From: DAINBT01 sp036732785 | GTDB taxonomy: Bacteria; Planctomycetota; Phycisphaerae; Sedimentisphaerales; SM23-30 | DNA length: 46,319 nucleotides | Direction of reading: 5' to 3' | Assembly: GCA_964537505.1 (NCBI GenBank) | Contig: CAZICK010000022.1 | Coordinates: 1-46,319 of the forward strand | In this document: piece by piece, positions 15,163-22,967 of the stretch | Layout of the letters: every line of letters begins with the position of its first letter | Position numbering within the stretch: position 1 is the stretch's first letter | The notes under the pieces: generated by a model | What the model was told of the DNA's origin: nothing | The model's database searches: none | Seen by the model: only the letters and a program-made list of their open reading frames with translations | Made by a program: the position numbers and the translations under genes

Positions 15163-15834
15163 ATGGCAAGAATTGATAACTTAGAGTATTTTATAGCCTA
15201 TCAAATGAGTGAAACAAAACATAACATTTTGTATACAATCGGCCATTCTAACCATACAATAGAACATTTTATTGATTTACTCAAGCGTCACAAGATTGGC
15301 ATTGTTGTAGATGTTCGCTCGGTTCCTTACAGCCGGTATTGCTCTCAATTCGACAAAACTATTCTTTCTGCCGCTCTTAAAGCAGTCGATATTCAATATG
15401 TGTTTTCGGGTAAAGAACTAGGTGCTCGCCCAGATGATCCGGCATGTTATGAAGATGGTTATGTGAACTTCAAACGGATAGCCAGAAGGAAGGAATTCAA
15501 GGATGGAGTTGGGCGTTTTCTTACAAGTATCGGGAAATGTCACGTTGCTTTGATGTGCACGGAGAAAGAACCATTGGAATGTCATAGAACTATCCTTATA
15601 TGCAGAAACCTTAAAGAATATAACCTTCGCATTAAACACATCCTGGAAGATGGAGGAATTGAGGATCATGCCGATGCCGAACGCAGACTGGTTGAGATGC
15701 TCAAAATTGAGCCAACACTTTTTGAACAGGAAAAAACGGAATCGGACTTAATTGAACAGGCGTATAACCAACAATCGCAAAATATCTCTCATAGGTCAGA
15801 AGGGCCAAGTAAGTTATATGAGCGGGCAAAATAA
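15163..15834 (+). CDS. DUF488 family protein, first copy
   Basis: 223 residues. The DUF488 family features are clear: TIGHSNHTIEHFIDLLK near residue 26, then VVDVRSVPYSRYCSQFDK, and the C-terminal cysteine/histidine motif ALMCTEKEPLECHR (about residues 128-141). The family has a Rossmann-like fold with conserved Asp-Val-Arg and C-x(n)-CHR residues. No reaction is firmly established to my knowledge. The C-terminal 60 residues are extra and charged. An in-frame ATG at 15205 would put the DUF488 strand near the N-terminus and may be the real start. The end overlaps the second DUF488 gene. The AT content is visibly higher than in the flanking arginine and rdgB genes, suggesting horizontal transfer. 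Confidence 0.78.
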   Translation: MARIDNLEYFIAYQMSETKHNILYTIGHSNHTIEHFIDLLKRHKIGIVVDVRSVPYSRYCSQFDKTILSAALKAVDIQYVFSGKELGARPDDPACYEDGYVNFKRIARRKEFKDGVGRFLTSIGKCHVALMCTEKEPLECHRTILICRNLKEYNLRIKHILEDGGIEDHADAERRLVEMLKIEPTLFEQEKTESDLIEQAYNQQSQNISHRSEGPSKLYERAK

Positions 15835-16279
15835 TAAAACAAAGATCAACATATTTACTATTGGCTTTGCTGGAAAGAGCGCTTGTGAGTTCTTCACAAA
15901 ATTGATGGATGCCGGGATAGAAAGGGTAATTGATGTACGCCTGAACAATGTATCGCAATTAGCCGGATTCACCAAAAAGCAAGATATCGAGTACTTCCTC
16001 AAAGAGATTGGCAAGATAGAGTATATTCACAGGCCGGAGTTTGCACCAACAAAGAACATTTTGGATGGATACAAAAAAAAGGAGATTGACTGGAGTGAGT
16101 ACGAATCCCAATTTCGCCAATTAATGACTGAGCGACAAATTGAAAATCTTGTGACATGCGAGGAGATTAATAACGTTTGCCTTTTGTGTAGTGAAGCCCA
16201 GCCAGGAAAATGTCACCGAAGACTTGTTGCTGAATATCTCCAAAATCGTTGGGGCGATGTTTTTATCCATCATTTATAG
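15818..16279 (+). CDS. DUF488 family protein, second copy
   Basis: 153 residues from the ATG at 15818, inside the end of the first DUF488 gene (17-base overlap); the in-frame ATG at 15752 would add 22 residues lacking family similarity. Seen: IFTIGFAGKSACEFFTKL, VIDVRLNNVSQLAGFTKK and the LLCSEAQPGKCHRRLVAEYL signature. It is diverged from the first copy but keeps the Asp-Val-Arg and CHR residues, so a heterodimer or a two-enzyme pathway is conceivable (inference). It ends five bases before the start of the next gene. Confidence 0.78.
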   Translation: MSGQNNKTKINIFTIGFAGKSACEFFTKLMDAGIERVIDVRLNNVSQLAGFTKKQDIEYFLKEIGKIEYIHRPEFAPTKNILDGYKKKEIDWSEYESQFRQLMTERQIENLVTCEEINNVCLLCSEAQPGKCHRRLVAEYLQNRWGDVFIHHL

Positions 16280-16284
16280 GGGGA

Positions 16285-16932
16285 ATGAATGTGGCACAAA
16301 TCCTATGTTTAGCGAATTCTTACAAAGGTGGAGGGGGACGTTGTGTAGCTGGAATTGACATGTGTACAAAAGAGTGGGTAAGGCCTTTTAATCCCAGAGG
16401 CCATGAAGGGGCAATAGGGAATGAAAGACTGATTAACGGTAATGAGCCCAAGATTTTGGATGTTCTGGAAATTCCTATTGGCGGAGAATCTGAGAATTAT
16501 GGTTGTCAGCCTGAAAATAGAATTCTTTTTCCGGGTAAGTGGAAAAAGATTGGGACTATATCTCCCGAAGACGCTTTGGAATATATTGAGGAAGATATTT
16601 TTCTGTTGCACAATGATGACAAAAAAGTGGACATAGAATTTTTTGAAAGTGTTCCAAAAGAACAATGGAAATCCTTGCAGCTTATTCGCAGTGGAAATGT
16701 AAAATTCAATCGTGATGAATATGACAATAGGAAGTGGCGGGTTTGTTTTTCGTACGGAAGAAATTATTTGGATTTGAAGTTAACTGATGTTGTTCTTTCG
16801 GGCCGATTAAGAAACAACGAAAAAATTAGCAGTGAGTGTATGCTAACAGTTAGTTTAGCTACTCCGTGGAAACGTGACGATAAAACTCCCGAACGGTGTT
16901 ACAAAATGATCGCAGGTGTCATTGAACTTTAG
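16285..16932 (+). CDS. Probable dual-OB-domain protein
   Basis: 215 residues from the ATG at 16285, preceded by TAGGGGGA; an upstream in-frame ATG at 16249 lies inside the preceding gene. The start AQILCLANSYKGGGGRCVAG and the phrases KEWVRPFNPRG and ENRILFPGKWKKIG resemble what databases call the dual OB-containing (DuOB) domain, which I associate from memory with conflict and nucleotide-related loci. The middle is helical and acidic, and the end is beta-rich (WRVCFSYGRNYLDLKLTDVV). Tight packing with two DUF488 genes implies a shared function. The family name is tentative. Confidence 0.55.
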   Translation: MNVAQILCLANSYKGGGGRCVAGIDMCTKEWVRPFNPRGHEGAIGNERLINGNEPKILDVLEIPIGGESENYGCQPENRILFPGKWKKIGTISPEDALEYIEEDIFLLHNDDKKVDIEFFESVPKEQWKSLQLIRSGNVKFNRDEYDNRKWRVCFSYGRNYLDLKLTDVVLSGRLRNNEKISSECMLTVSLATPWKRDDKTPERCYKMIAGVIEL

Positions 16933-16988
16933 ATATCGAGTGAGAGAAAGTAGCTATTATGCGTATAATACATTGGTAACGAGAAGGA

Positions 16989-17006
16989 GGTGGCGTAGCC
17001 ACTTTT
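16989..17006 (+). terminator. Weak hairpin with short T tract
   Basis: GGTGGC at 16989-16994 pairs with GCCACT at 16998-17003 (one G-U pair), followed by TTTT. It could end the DUF488 cassette transcript, separating it from the lipoprotein gene at 17091. Confidence 0.3.
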
Positions 17007-17090
17007 ACTGTTGGAAATAGTTGACAAAAGGCCGCTCGCGTTGGTTGCTGGCTGGAACGGTAAGATGACGACAATTGGAGGAGTTTTAAC

Positions 17091-17957
17091 ATGGGGGATA
17101 TTTTGGATAAGCTTGAAGTGAAAAAGTCGAACAATCAGATAAGTGTAAAATTGATTTTGCTGGTGGTGATTGTTCTGGGCGGATGCGGCGGTGGTGTGGA
17201 TTCGGGTGGATATGGTGGGGCAATGTCGGGGTATGCCGGCGGAGATAGCGGCGGTAAGGGTAAGGGGCAATTGACGATTTTGCTGGCTCAGTATAATCAG
17301 CCCGGTAAGATGCAACTGGCTAGCGAGCTTCAAGCGCGTGCCAGGAAGGTGCTGGGCAGTAACGATGTCTGGCTGCAAAACAGTGAACTTGGTTTGGCTG
17401 TGAACTATGGGCATTTCGAGACCGATTCGCAGGCAAAAAAAGAACTGGCTGTGGTGAAGAAAATATACGGGCAGTTGGAGCCTGGGCCGTGGCAGTTTTG
17501 TTACATAATGGAAATACCCGAGCCGGATCCGCCCGCACCAGAACAATGGAACCTGCTGAAAAGCAACTGCGCTCATTCACTGGAGATCGGGACATATTAC
17601 GATGTGCCGGAGAAAAATTACTACGATCGTAAAGCCGATGCCGTGAAAGCTGTAACTAACCTGCGGCAAGATGGTGAAGCTGCTTTTTTTGTACATGGAC
17701 GTTTTCATTCCCGTGTTTATGTCGGCTGCCTGTCGTCTGTGGACTTTGGCAAGCAGTGGGAAAACGGCGTACAAAAAACAACGCTGTCGCCGTCGGCACA
17801 AGAGTTGCGAAGCAAATATCCTTTTTATCATGAAAATGGATATAAGATATATGATATCAGCTATGACGACGATGGCAATAAAGTGCGATCGCAGCGTAAG
17901 TCACGTTTTATAAAATTGGATATATTCGGGGTAGATCGGCGGCAGATGCCGTTTTAG
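17091..17957 (+). CDS. Lipoprotein with two SPOR-like halves, unknown function
   Basis: 288 residues. A GGAGGAG ribosome site lies seven bases before the ATG. The signal segment (VKLILLVVIVLGGC, Cys at about residue 36) predicts a lipoprotein, followed by a Gly/Ser-rich linker. Two similar halves follow: QLTILLAQYNQPGK...AKKELAVVKK and HSLEIGTYYDVPEK...DAVKAVTNLR. Each is a strand-helix pattern reminiscent of SPOR peptidoglycan-binding repeats, where residues act on increments of sequence numbers such as SLEIGTY. This is a structural impression only. It lies 24 bases before rdgB and may be co-transcribed with it. Confidence 0.6.
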   Translation: MGDILDKLEVKKSNNQISVKLILLVVIVLGGCGGGVDSGGYGGAMSGYAGGDSGGKGKGQLTILLAQYNQPGKMQLASELQARARKVLGSNDVWLQNSELGLAVNYGHFETDSQAKKELAVVKKIYGQLEPGPWQFCYIMEIPEPDPPAPEQWNLLKSNCAHSLEIGTYYDVPEKNYYDRKADAVKAVTNLRQDGEAAFFVHGRFHSRVYVGCLSSVDFGKQWENGVQKTTLSPSAQELRSKYPFYHENGYKIYDISYDDDGNKVRSQRKSRFIKLDIFGVDRRQMPF

Positions 17958-17981
17958 TCGGCTGTAAGGCGTGATGATAAG

Positions 17982-18587
17982 ATGACAATAAATGAGAAGT
18001 TCGATGAAATTGTTCTGGCTACGACCAACCGAGGTAAATTGCATGAGTTGCGAGAGCTGCTTGTGGGCTGTTCGGTGAGGTTACGTTGTCTCGTGGAGTT
18101 CGGTGAAATTGAAGACGTGAAAGAGGTTGGCTCGACGTTTGCTGAGAATGCACGGCAAAAAGCGATGCACTATAGTAAGATTCTCAACTGTGTCGTTTTG
18201 GCTGATGATTCTGGTCTGCAGGTCGATGCGCTCGATGGTGCGCCGGGTATTTATTCGGCACGATTCGCGGGAGTCGAAGGGGCCAATCGCGATGAGGCGA
18301 ATAACCAAAAACTGCTGAGGTTATTGGCGGAAGTGCCTGCCGGGAAACGTACGGCGAGGTTCTGCTGCTGTTTGTGCCTGGCGAGGGCTGGGGAGGTGCT
18401 GGTGGAAGTGGAAGGTTTTGTGGAAGGCGCTATAGCTGAGGAGGGGCGTGGGGAAAATGGTTTTGGGTATGATCCGATTTTTTATCTGCCGGAAAAGGGC
18501 AAGACGATTGCCCAGTTGCCCTACGAAGAGAAGAACGCTATTTCCCATCGCGGGCGGGCACTGAAAAAGCTGGTTTCGGCGATGTAG
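17982..18587 (+). CDS. rdgB: XTP/dITP diphosphatase (RdgB/HAM1)
   Basis: House-cleaning nucleotide pyrophosphatase that hydrolyses dITP, XTP and ITP. Seen: IVLATTNRGKLHELRELL, the metal/base pocket ADDSGLQVDALDGAPGIYSARFAG, GFGYDPIF and the SHRGRAL C-terminal motif. The length of 201 residues is typical. An unusual run of Cys (RFCCCLCLARAG) occupies the central strand. It commonly neighbours rph; here it is separated from rph by 4.1 kb. Confidence 0.93.
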   Translation: MTINEKFDEIVLATTNRGKLHELRELLVGCSVRLRCLVEFGEIEDVKEVGSTFAENARQKAMHYSKILNCVVLADDSGLQVDALDGAPGIYSARFAGVEGANRDEANNQKLLRLLAEVPAGKRTARFCCCLCLARAGEVLVEVEGFVEGAIAEEGRGENGFGYDPIFYLPEKGKTIAQLPYEEKNAISHRGRALKKLVSAM

Positions 18588-18636
18588 AGAGGCCGCGTGG
18601 AGCGAGGGAAAGAATGAAGTGCAATAGTAAAAACAC

Positions 18637-20646
18637 CTATCTTGCTTTATCGCTTTCTAATTGCTTTTCTTTATAGTTTTCTAATTGCTTTTGTATCTTG
18701 GCGGCAGCGTCTTTGTTGCCTGTGGCGATGGCTAAATCGAGAGCTTTTTGTACGGTCTGTACGGCGAGCGGCAGTTGGCCGTCGGCGGCATAGGCAGCAG
18801 CGAGGGTCTCCAAAAAAGGGTATTGTTCGTACCGGGTAAGTTCACATGCCCGCTGAGCAAGTTTGACGGCACGGGCGGTATCTTGGAGCTTTGGGTCGGT
18901 GGCAAAAGTCAAAAGCCAGGCTAATTTGTTGAGCACCACCGGAGTAAGCGGGTTCAAATTTATCGCCCTGGTCCACTGGTCGATGGCCAGATCGATTTTC
19001 CCCATTTGGAAATAAATGTCTCCCAGGGAAGAATGAACGTACCAGACGGGTTTGAGTTGGAGGGACTTTTCAAAATGCCCGGCGGCGTCTTCATATTTTT
19101 GCTGCCTTTTCAAGGCCATACCCAAGTGATAATTAGTGTTGGGATTGTCGGGGTCGATCTGGATAGACTGGTTCCATTTTTCAATGGCCTCCTGCTCCTT
19201 ACCCAGCCTTTGGAGGGCTACGCCCCAATTGTTAAGCGCGCTGACCTTGGTAGGTCTGATCTGCAGTGTTTTCTTAAAGTGCTCAATGGCCGTTTCAAAA
19301 TCTTCCTTGTCATTGAGCAAAGCACAGCCGTAATTGTAGTGCATGATACCATTGTTTTCGGTCACCGCTAAAGTGTGTTTGTACAAAGTGCAGTTGTCCC
19401 GCCACTTGCGCACCTGGTTTTGGGTACATATCAGCAATGCCGCGGTGATCATCAGCACCGCTGATATTGATATACCGATCGCGAGCTTACGCCGGCGCCA
19501 TTTGGCCGTAAGCTCAGCAGCAAACCAGGCGATCATAATAAAAATTCCCAATAAGGGCAGATATGTGTAACGGTCGGCGTAGGCCTGTACTCCAACCTGT
19601 AACAAGCCAATGACCGGAACGAGAGTGCCCATATACCATAACCAGCCTACTATCAGATAGGGCCGCCGGCGAGCCCAATAAATCACAATCGCTGAGATGA
19701 CAACCAAGATGAAGAAAGAAATGATCGGCTGCCAAGTTGGCAAATACTTGAGCGGGTATAACGGGGCCAGCGAAGCGGGATAAATCATTTTTGCTAAATA
19801 AGTTACGTAAGACGCCAATGCGTTGGTGATTCGTATGTCGAATGGCATTAGATCGATTTTCACTACCGCGCCACCACTGCGCTGGACAAAAAAAGTGACA
19901 ACGCATGATGCCGCGGAAAGGACAAACAATGGAGCCTTCTCCCAAAGCAATCGATATATGACAGGTCGTGGGGCACGGGTCTTTTTCGATGGTTTGCGTG
20001 TCGAGGCGTTAGGTAGCTGGGGCTGTGGCCAACGAGCCAGGGGCCAATAGTCGAGCAGGAGCAATACAAATGGCAGTGTCACGAGCATTGGTTTGGCCAT
20101 GAGACCGAGGGCGAAAAACAAGACTATCGGCAGATATTTTATAATAGTACGCTGCTGCGTATATCGCACGTACGCAGCCATAGTCAGCATCCAGAAAAAT
20201 GTGCTTAAAACGTCTTTTCGTTCGGAGGCCCAGGCAACAGATTCGACGTGCAGCGGATGCAGTGCGAAGGCCGCGGCGACAAAGGCGCTGGGCCAAAGGG
20301 CGCCGGTCATTTTTTTTAAGACCCAGAGCACCAGCAGCGTGTTGGCTATGTGAAAGAACAAATTGGTCAAATGATGGCCAAGAGGTTCGAGTCCAAACAA
20401 CTGACAATCCAGCATGTGACTGAGCCAGGTGATCGGATGCCAATTGGCTTCATGCGAAGTTGTAAAGGCCCAAATAACAGATTGTCGCGTAAGGCCGACC
20501 TGAACGTTTGGGTTGTTGGTTATATAATCATCGTCATCGTAACTGGTGAAATCATTGTGCCGGATGGGCGCATACGCAATGACGGTAGCTATGACCAGCA
20601 GCAGGTATGCTAACAAGACAGGTGTTTTTTTTGACGTTCGCTTCAT
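18637..20646 (-). CDS. TMTC-like polytopic membrane protein with C-terminal TPRs
   Basis: 669 residues. The N-terminal two thirds carry about ten hydrophobic segments in a GT-C glycosyltransferase-like layout. They start after the first helix with the acidic loop NDFTSYDDDDYITNNP, typical of this class, and include HPLHVESVAWASERKDVLS. The C-terminal third holds at least four tetratricopeptide repeats (for example NWGVALQRLGKEQEAIEKWN). Eukaryotic TMTC proteins of this design O-mannosylate proteins; bacterial relatives are common in planctomycetes with unknown acceptors. The start codon overlaps the stop of the GT2 gene upstream (TGATG), so the two are translationally coupled. The neighbour's dolichyl/polyprenyl-phosphate sugar synthase look suggests it supplies the lipid-linked sugar donor (inference). 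Confidence 0.75.
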   Translation of the reverse strand: MKRTSKKTPVLLAYLLLVIATVIAYAPIRHNDFTSYDDDDYITNNPNVQVGLTRQSVIWAFTTSHEANWHPITWLSHMLDCQLFGLEPLGHHLTNLFFHIANTLLVLWVLKKMTGALWPSAFVAAAFALHPLHVESVAWASERKDVLSTFFWMLTMAAYVRYTQQRTIIKYLPIVLFFALGLMAKPMLVTLPFVLLLLDYWPLARWPQPQLPNASTRKPSKKTRAPRPVIYRLLWEKAPLFVLSAASCVVTFFVQRSGGAVVKIDLMPFDIRITNALASYVTYLAKMIYPASLAPLYPLKYLPTWQPIISFFILVVISAIVIYWARRRPYLIVGWLWYMGTLVPVIGLLQVGVQAYADRYTYLPLLGIFIMIAWFAAELTAKWRRRKLAIGISISAVLMITAALLICTQNQVRKWRDNCTLYKHTLAVTENNGIMHYNYGCALLNDKEDFETAIEHFKKTLQIRPTKVSALNNWGVALQRLGKEQEAIEKWNQSIQIDPDNPNTNYHLGMALKRQQKYEDAAGHFEKSLQLKPVWYVHSSLGDIYFQMGKIDLAIDQWTRAINLNPLTPVVLNKLAWLLTFATDPKLQDTARAVKLAQRACELTRYEQYPFLETLAAAYAADGQLPLAVQTVQKALDLAIATGNKDAAAKIQKQLENYKEKQLESDKAR

Positions 20647-21392
20647 CAGCGATGAAATAACCTCGATTTAATTATTCTCATCTTCGCCAAACGGTATTGT
20701 GCCGCGGTAATCAGACAGCCGAGGCCGTATTTCACGCTGCGCTGAAAATTGATGGAAGAAGCTTCCTCAAAATACTTAGTAGGACAACTTACTTCAGCTA
20801 TATGGCAACCCTCCCATAGAATTTGAGCCAGCATTTGGTTGTCGAAGACAAAGTCGTCGGAATTTTTTTCCAGCGGCAGTTTTTCCAGCAGTTCCCGCGA
20901 GAAAGCCCTGTAACCGGTGTGGTATTCAGAAAGCTTTGCCCCGGTCATAATATTTTCGGCCAACGTCAAAAGCCGATTAGCAATGTATTTCCAGAACGGC
21001 ATTCCTCCCTTGATCGCATAGCCGCCAAGAATGCGCGATGCCAAGACGCATTGGTATAATCCGTTTGCGATCACTGAAGCCATCGCCGGAATTAATTTTG
21101 GCGTGTATTGGTAGTCTGGATGGACCATGATGATGATGTCGGCCTGAGCTTCGAGGGCGAGCCGATAACAGGTTTTTTGGTTGGCGCCGTATCCCTGGTT
21201 TTGTGGATGGGTATGAACGGTGGTTTTTGGCAGCGTTTTGGCAATTGCGGCGGTGTCATCACGGCTGGCATCATCGACCACAATAACCTCATCGACTATC
21301 TCCTGAGCCATGACTTCGTCATAGGTTCGACGCAACGTCAAGGCGGCATTATAGGCGGGCATGATAACAACGATTTTCTTGCCTGCGAACAT
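20646..21392 (-). CDS. Family 2 glycosyltransferase, polyprenyl-phosphate sugar synthase-like
   Basis: 248 residues from the ATG at 21392, chosen because GAGGAA lies six bases upstream and the GT2 fold starts there (KKIVVIMPAYNAA); the frame extends 60 codons further up without similarity. Seen: VIVVDDASRDDT (nucleotide-sugar aspartates), HPQNQGYGANQK, MVHPDYQYTP (DxD-like metal site HPDYQ) and the acceptor-side YHTGYRAFSRE. These match the dolichyl-phosphate mannose synthase-like subgroup. No membrane helices are seen at the C-terminus. Coupled to the TMTC-like gene. Confidence 0.85.
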   Translation of the reverse strand: MFAGKKIVVIMPAYNAALTLRRTYDEVMAQEIVDEVIVVDDASRDDTAAIAKTLPKTTVHTHPQNQGYGANQKTCYRLALEAQADIIIMVHPDYQYTPKLIPAMASVIANGLYQCVLASRILGGYAIKGGMPFWKYIANRLLTLAENIMTGAKLSEYHTGYRAFSRELLEKLPLEKNSDDFVFDNQMLAQILWEGCHIAEVSCPTKYFEEASSINFQRSVKYGLGCLITAAQYRLAKMRIIKSRLFHR

Positions 21393-21542
21393 ATCGCGTT
21401 CCTCATACAATGACACAGATTCCAGCATAACAGATGTGTTTATTATACAAGAACAGCGATACCATTGCAATAAGTCAAAAATCATGCTTTTCCCGACCGT
21501 ATTCCGGCATAAATCCGATGAAGCCAGACACCAGCCTAATGC

Positions 21543-21596
21543 GTGTTTTGGTTCTTGCGCACGGATTCCCATTCGGTGCGCAAGAACTCAAAACAC
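21543..21596. repeat. Long inverted repeat (20-bp stem)
   Basis: GTGTTTTGGTTCTTGCGCAC at 21543-21562 pairs with 21576-21596, with a single bulged base at 21588 and a 13-base loop. It lies between the stop of the barrel gene and the start of the GT2 gene on the minus strand. No T tract follows on either strand, so it is not a classic terminator. It could stabilise or end the barrel mRNA, or be a repetitive extragenic palindrome. Confidence 0.8.
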
Positions 21597-21688
21597 AACT
21601 CTCAACATACCATCGCCCAACTACGCCAGCCGCAGGGACAAGTCAAAGTCATGTGTCCGGCGGCGCTGCCCGGCGATTTTTTTGCGAA

Positions 21689-22594
21689 TCAGAATATTTT
21701 TGTCAGGGTCAGCGTGGTAGTAGTGCCTTCGGGCTGGTCCACGGCAGCATACTCCCAAGCGGCCCTGAGAGAAACAAACATTTTGGATGCAGGAATGAAG
21801 ACGTTGATTTCAGGCCCAATGGCAGCAACACGGTCGTGGATACCAGTGTCCCATGTGACATCGGAACCGGAATCGTCAGCGACCTGCCACCGATTGTAAC
21901 CGATCAAGCCCACTTCCACAGTCTCAGTGAGCATTTTGCCAAGGCCCCATTCGAAGAGCATGTCGTCGCCCGGGGTGATATCAGCGTCTTGTTTATTGCT
22001 GTGGATTTCATAGCGTCCCAGGATGGAGGCGGACCAGGTTTTTTCCTCATCCAAATAGTATGTTCCACCCAAGGTGAACATGGTGGTCCAGAAGCCTTTG
22101 CCTGGCGAAGCGGGTTTGGTTTCGTTGTAGTCGCCGGTCGGCATCCAGACGCCGAAAGCCGCGCCAACATCATAACGGTCACCATGCCAGGCAAGGTCGA
22201 TTGGCTCTAGGAAAAAATCACCGATACAGAAATCGTTGTCCTTAAAGCCTACGGTGTCCAACTCAAAATCCGTCTGAACAAACGGAAGCAGCGCGTCCAT
22301 ACCGTAGTCGGCTCCTAGGATTTTTTTGTCGGTCATCCAGATAACCCTGGGAACGATGGCCAGGGCGTCGAGGTCAAGGCCAAGCCCGTCATTATCGCCA
22401 TCGCCGTCTCTTAAGACATTGGCAGTGTAAAAACTGGTATAGGTACGTAAGTACAAGCCCGGAGGCGGCAGAGTGGCGGCCTTGAGCCCTTCGGAACCGA
22501 GCGGATAATGACCTGTTTCACCCGCCTGGGCCACGCCCGTCAAAGCCATCACAAAGGTCAAGCAGACAATTTGGCCAATCACTAGTTTTTTCAT
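21689..22594 (-). CDS. Outer-membrane beta-barrel protein (MetA-phenol-degradation/transporter-like)
   Basis: 301 residues from the ATG at 22594, nine bases after TAGGAG; ATGs at 22603 and 22600 overlap the spacer. A signal peptide ends near ALTGVAQA|GETG. The remainder is alternating beta strands (GLYLRTYTSFYTANV, YDVGAAFGVWMPTGDYNET, WSASILGRYEIHSNKQ). It finishes in LTLTKIF, a terminal Phe typical of Bam-inserted barrels. GLYLRTYTSFY and WMPTGDYN resemble the putative MetA-pathway/SphA-like barrel family (PF13557, recollection). An acidic insertion DGDGDNDGLGLD may bind calcium. Possible role: passive uptake of small hydrophobic or carboxylated compounds. Confidence 0.75.
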   Translation of the reverse strand: MKKLVIGQIVCLTFVMALTGVAQAGETGHYPLGSEGLKAATLPPPGLYLRTYTSFYTANVLRDGDGDNDGLGLDLDALAIVPRVIWMTDKKILGADYGMDALLPFVQTDFELDTVGFKDNDFCIGDFFLEPIDLAWHGDRYDVGAAFGVWMPTGDYNETKPASPGKGFWTTMFTLGGTYYLDEEKTWSASILGRYEIHSNKQDADITPGDDMLFEWGLGKMLTETVEVGLIGYNRWQVADDSGSDVTWDTGIHDRVAAIGPEINVFIPASKMFVSLRAAWEYAAVDQPEGTTTTLTLTKIF

Positions 22595-22679
22595 GCTCAT
22601 CATCTCCTATTACCAATAGAACAATAAAACCATTCACACTCCCATAAGTGCGAGACAAAACAAACTCCAGTAACGTCTA

Positions 22680-22967
22680 TTATTGATTATCAGGCGGTTC
22701 GATATTTTTTTGCGCCTGTTGTATTAATTCAATAAGCGAAGTAATTTTAGGTTTAGGCGGAGCAAAAATTCGCTGTATTTGTTCCGTGCTGTAATGCTCA
22801 CGCACAAAATCGGCTACAGGAAAAACCTCAAACCAACAATCCAAAATTTTATGACAAGGCATCGACGAGCCGGTTTGTCGGCAATACGCAAACGACACAT
22901 CATGGCCGAGCATCGGGCATCGTATGAGGCGTTTGTCGTGGGGCTTGTCAATGCTCATTGTTACCAT
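22680..22967 (-). CDS. Small conserved Cys-containing protein of unknown function
   Basis: 95 residues with four cysteines: CPMLGHDVSFAYCRQ, then PCHKILDC and WFE. The spacing C-x11-C ... C-x6-C suggests a small metal- or cluster-binding knuckle. I recall similar short proteins with a CPxLGxxVxFxYCR and PCxxILDCWxE pattern in other phyla, without known function. The start overlaps the trpB stop by seven bases, so it is translationally coupled to trpB. Alternative start at 22958. Confidence 0.65.
   Translation of the reverse strand: MVTMSIDKPHDKRLIRCPMLGHDVSFAYCRQTGSSMPCHKILDCWFEVFPVADFVREHYSTEQIQRIFAPPKPKITSLIELIQQAQKNIEPPDNQ

Noticed and set aside
21434..22210. 258-codon frame on the plus strand
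   Set aside because: Complement of the outer-membrane barrel gene, which has a signal peptide, strand pattern and terminal Phe; the plus frame shows none of this.
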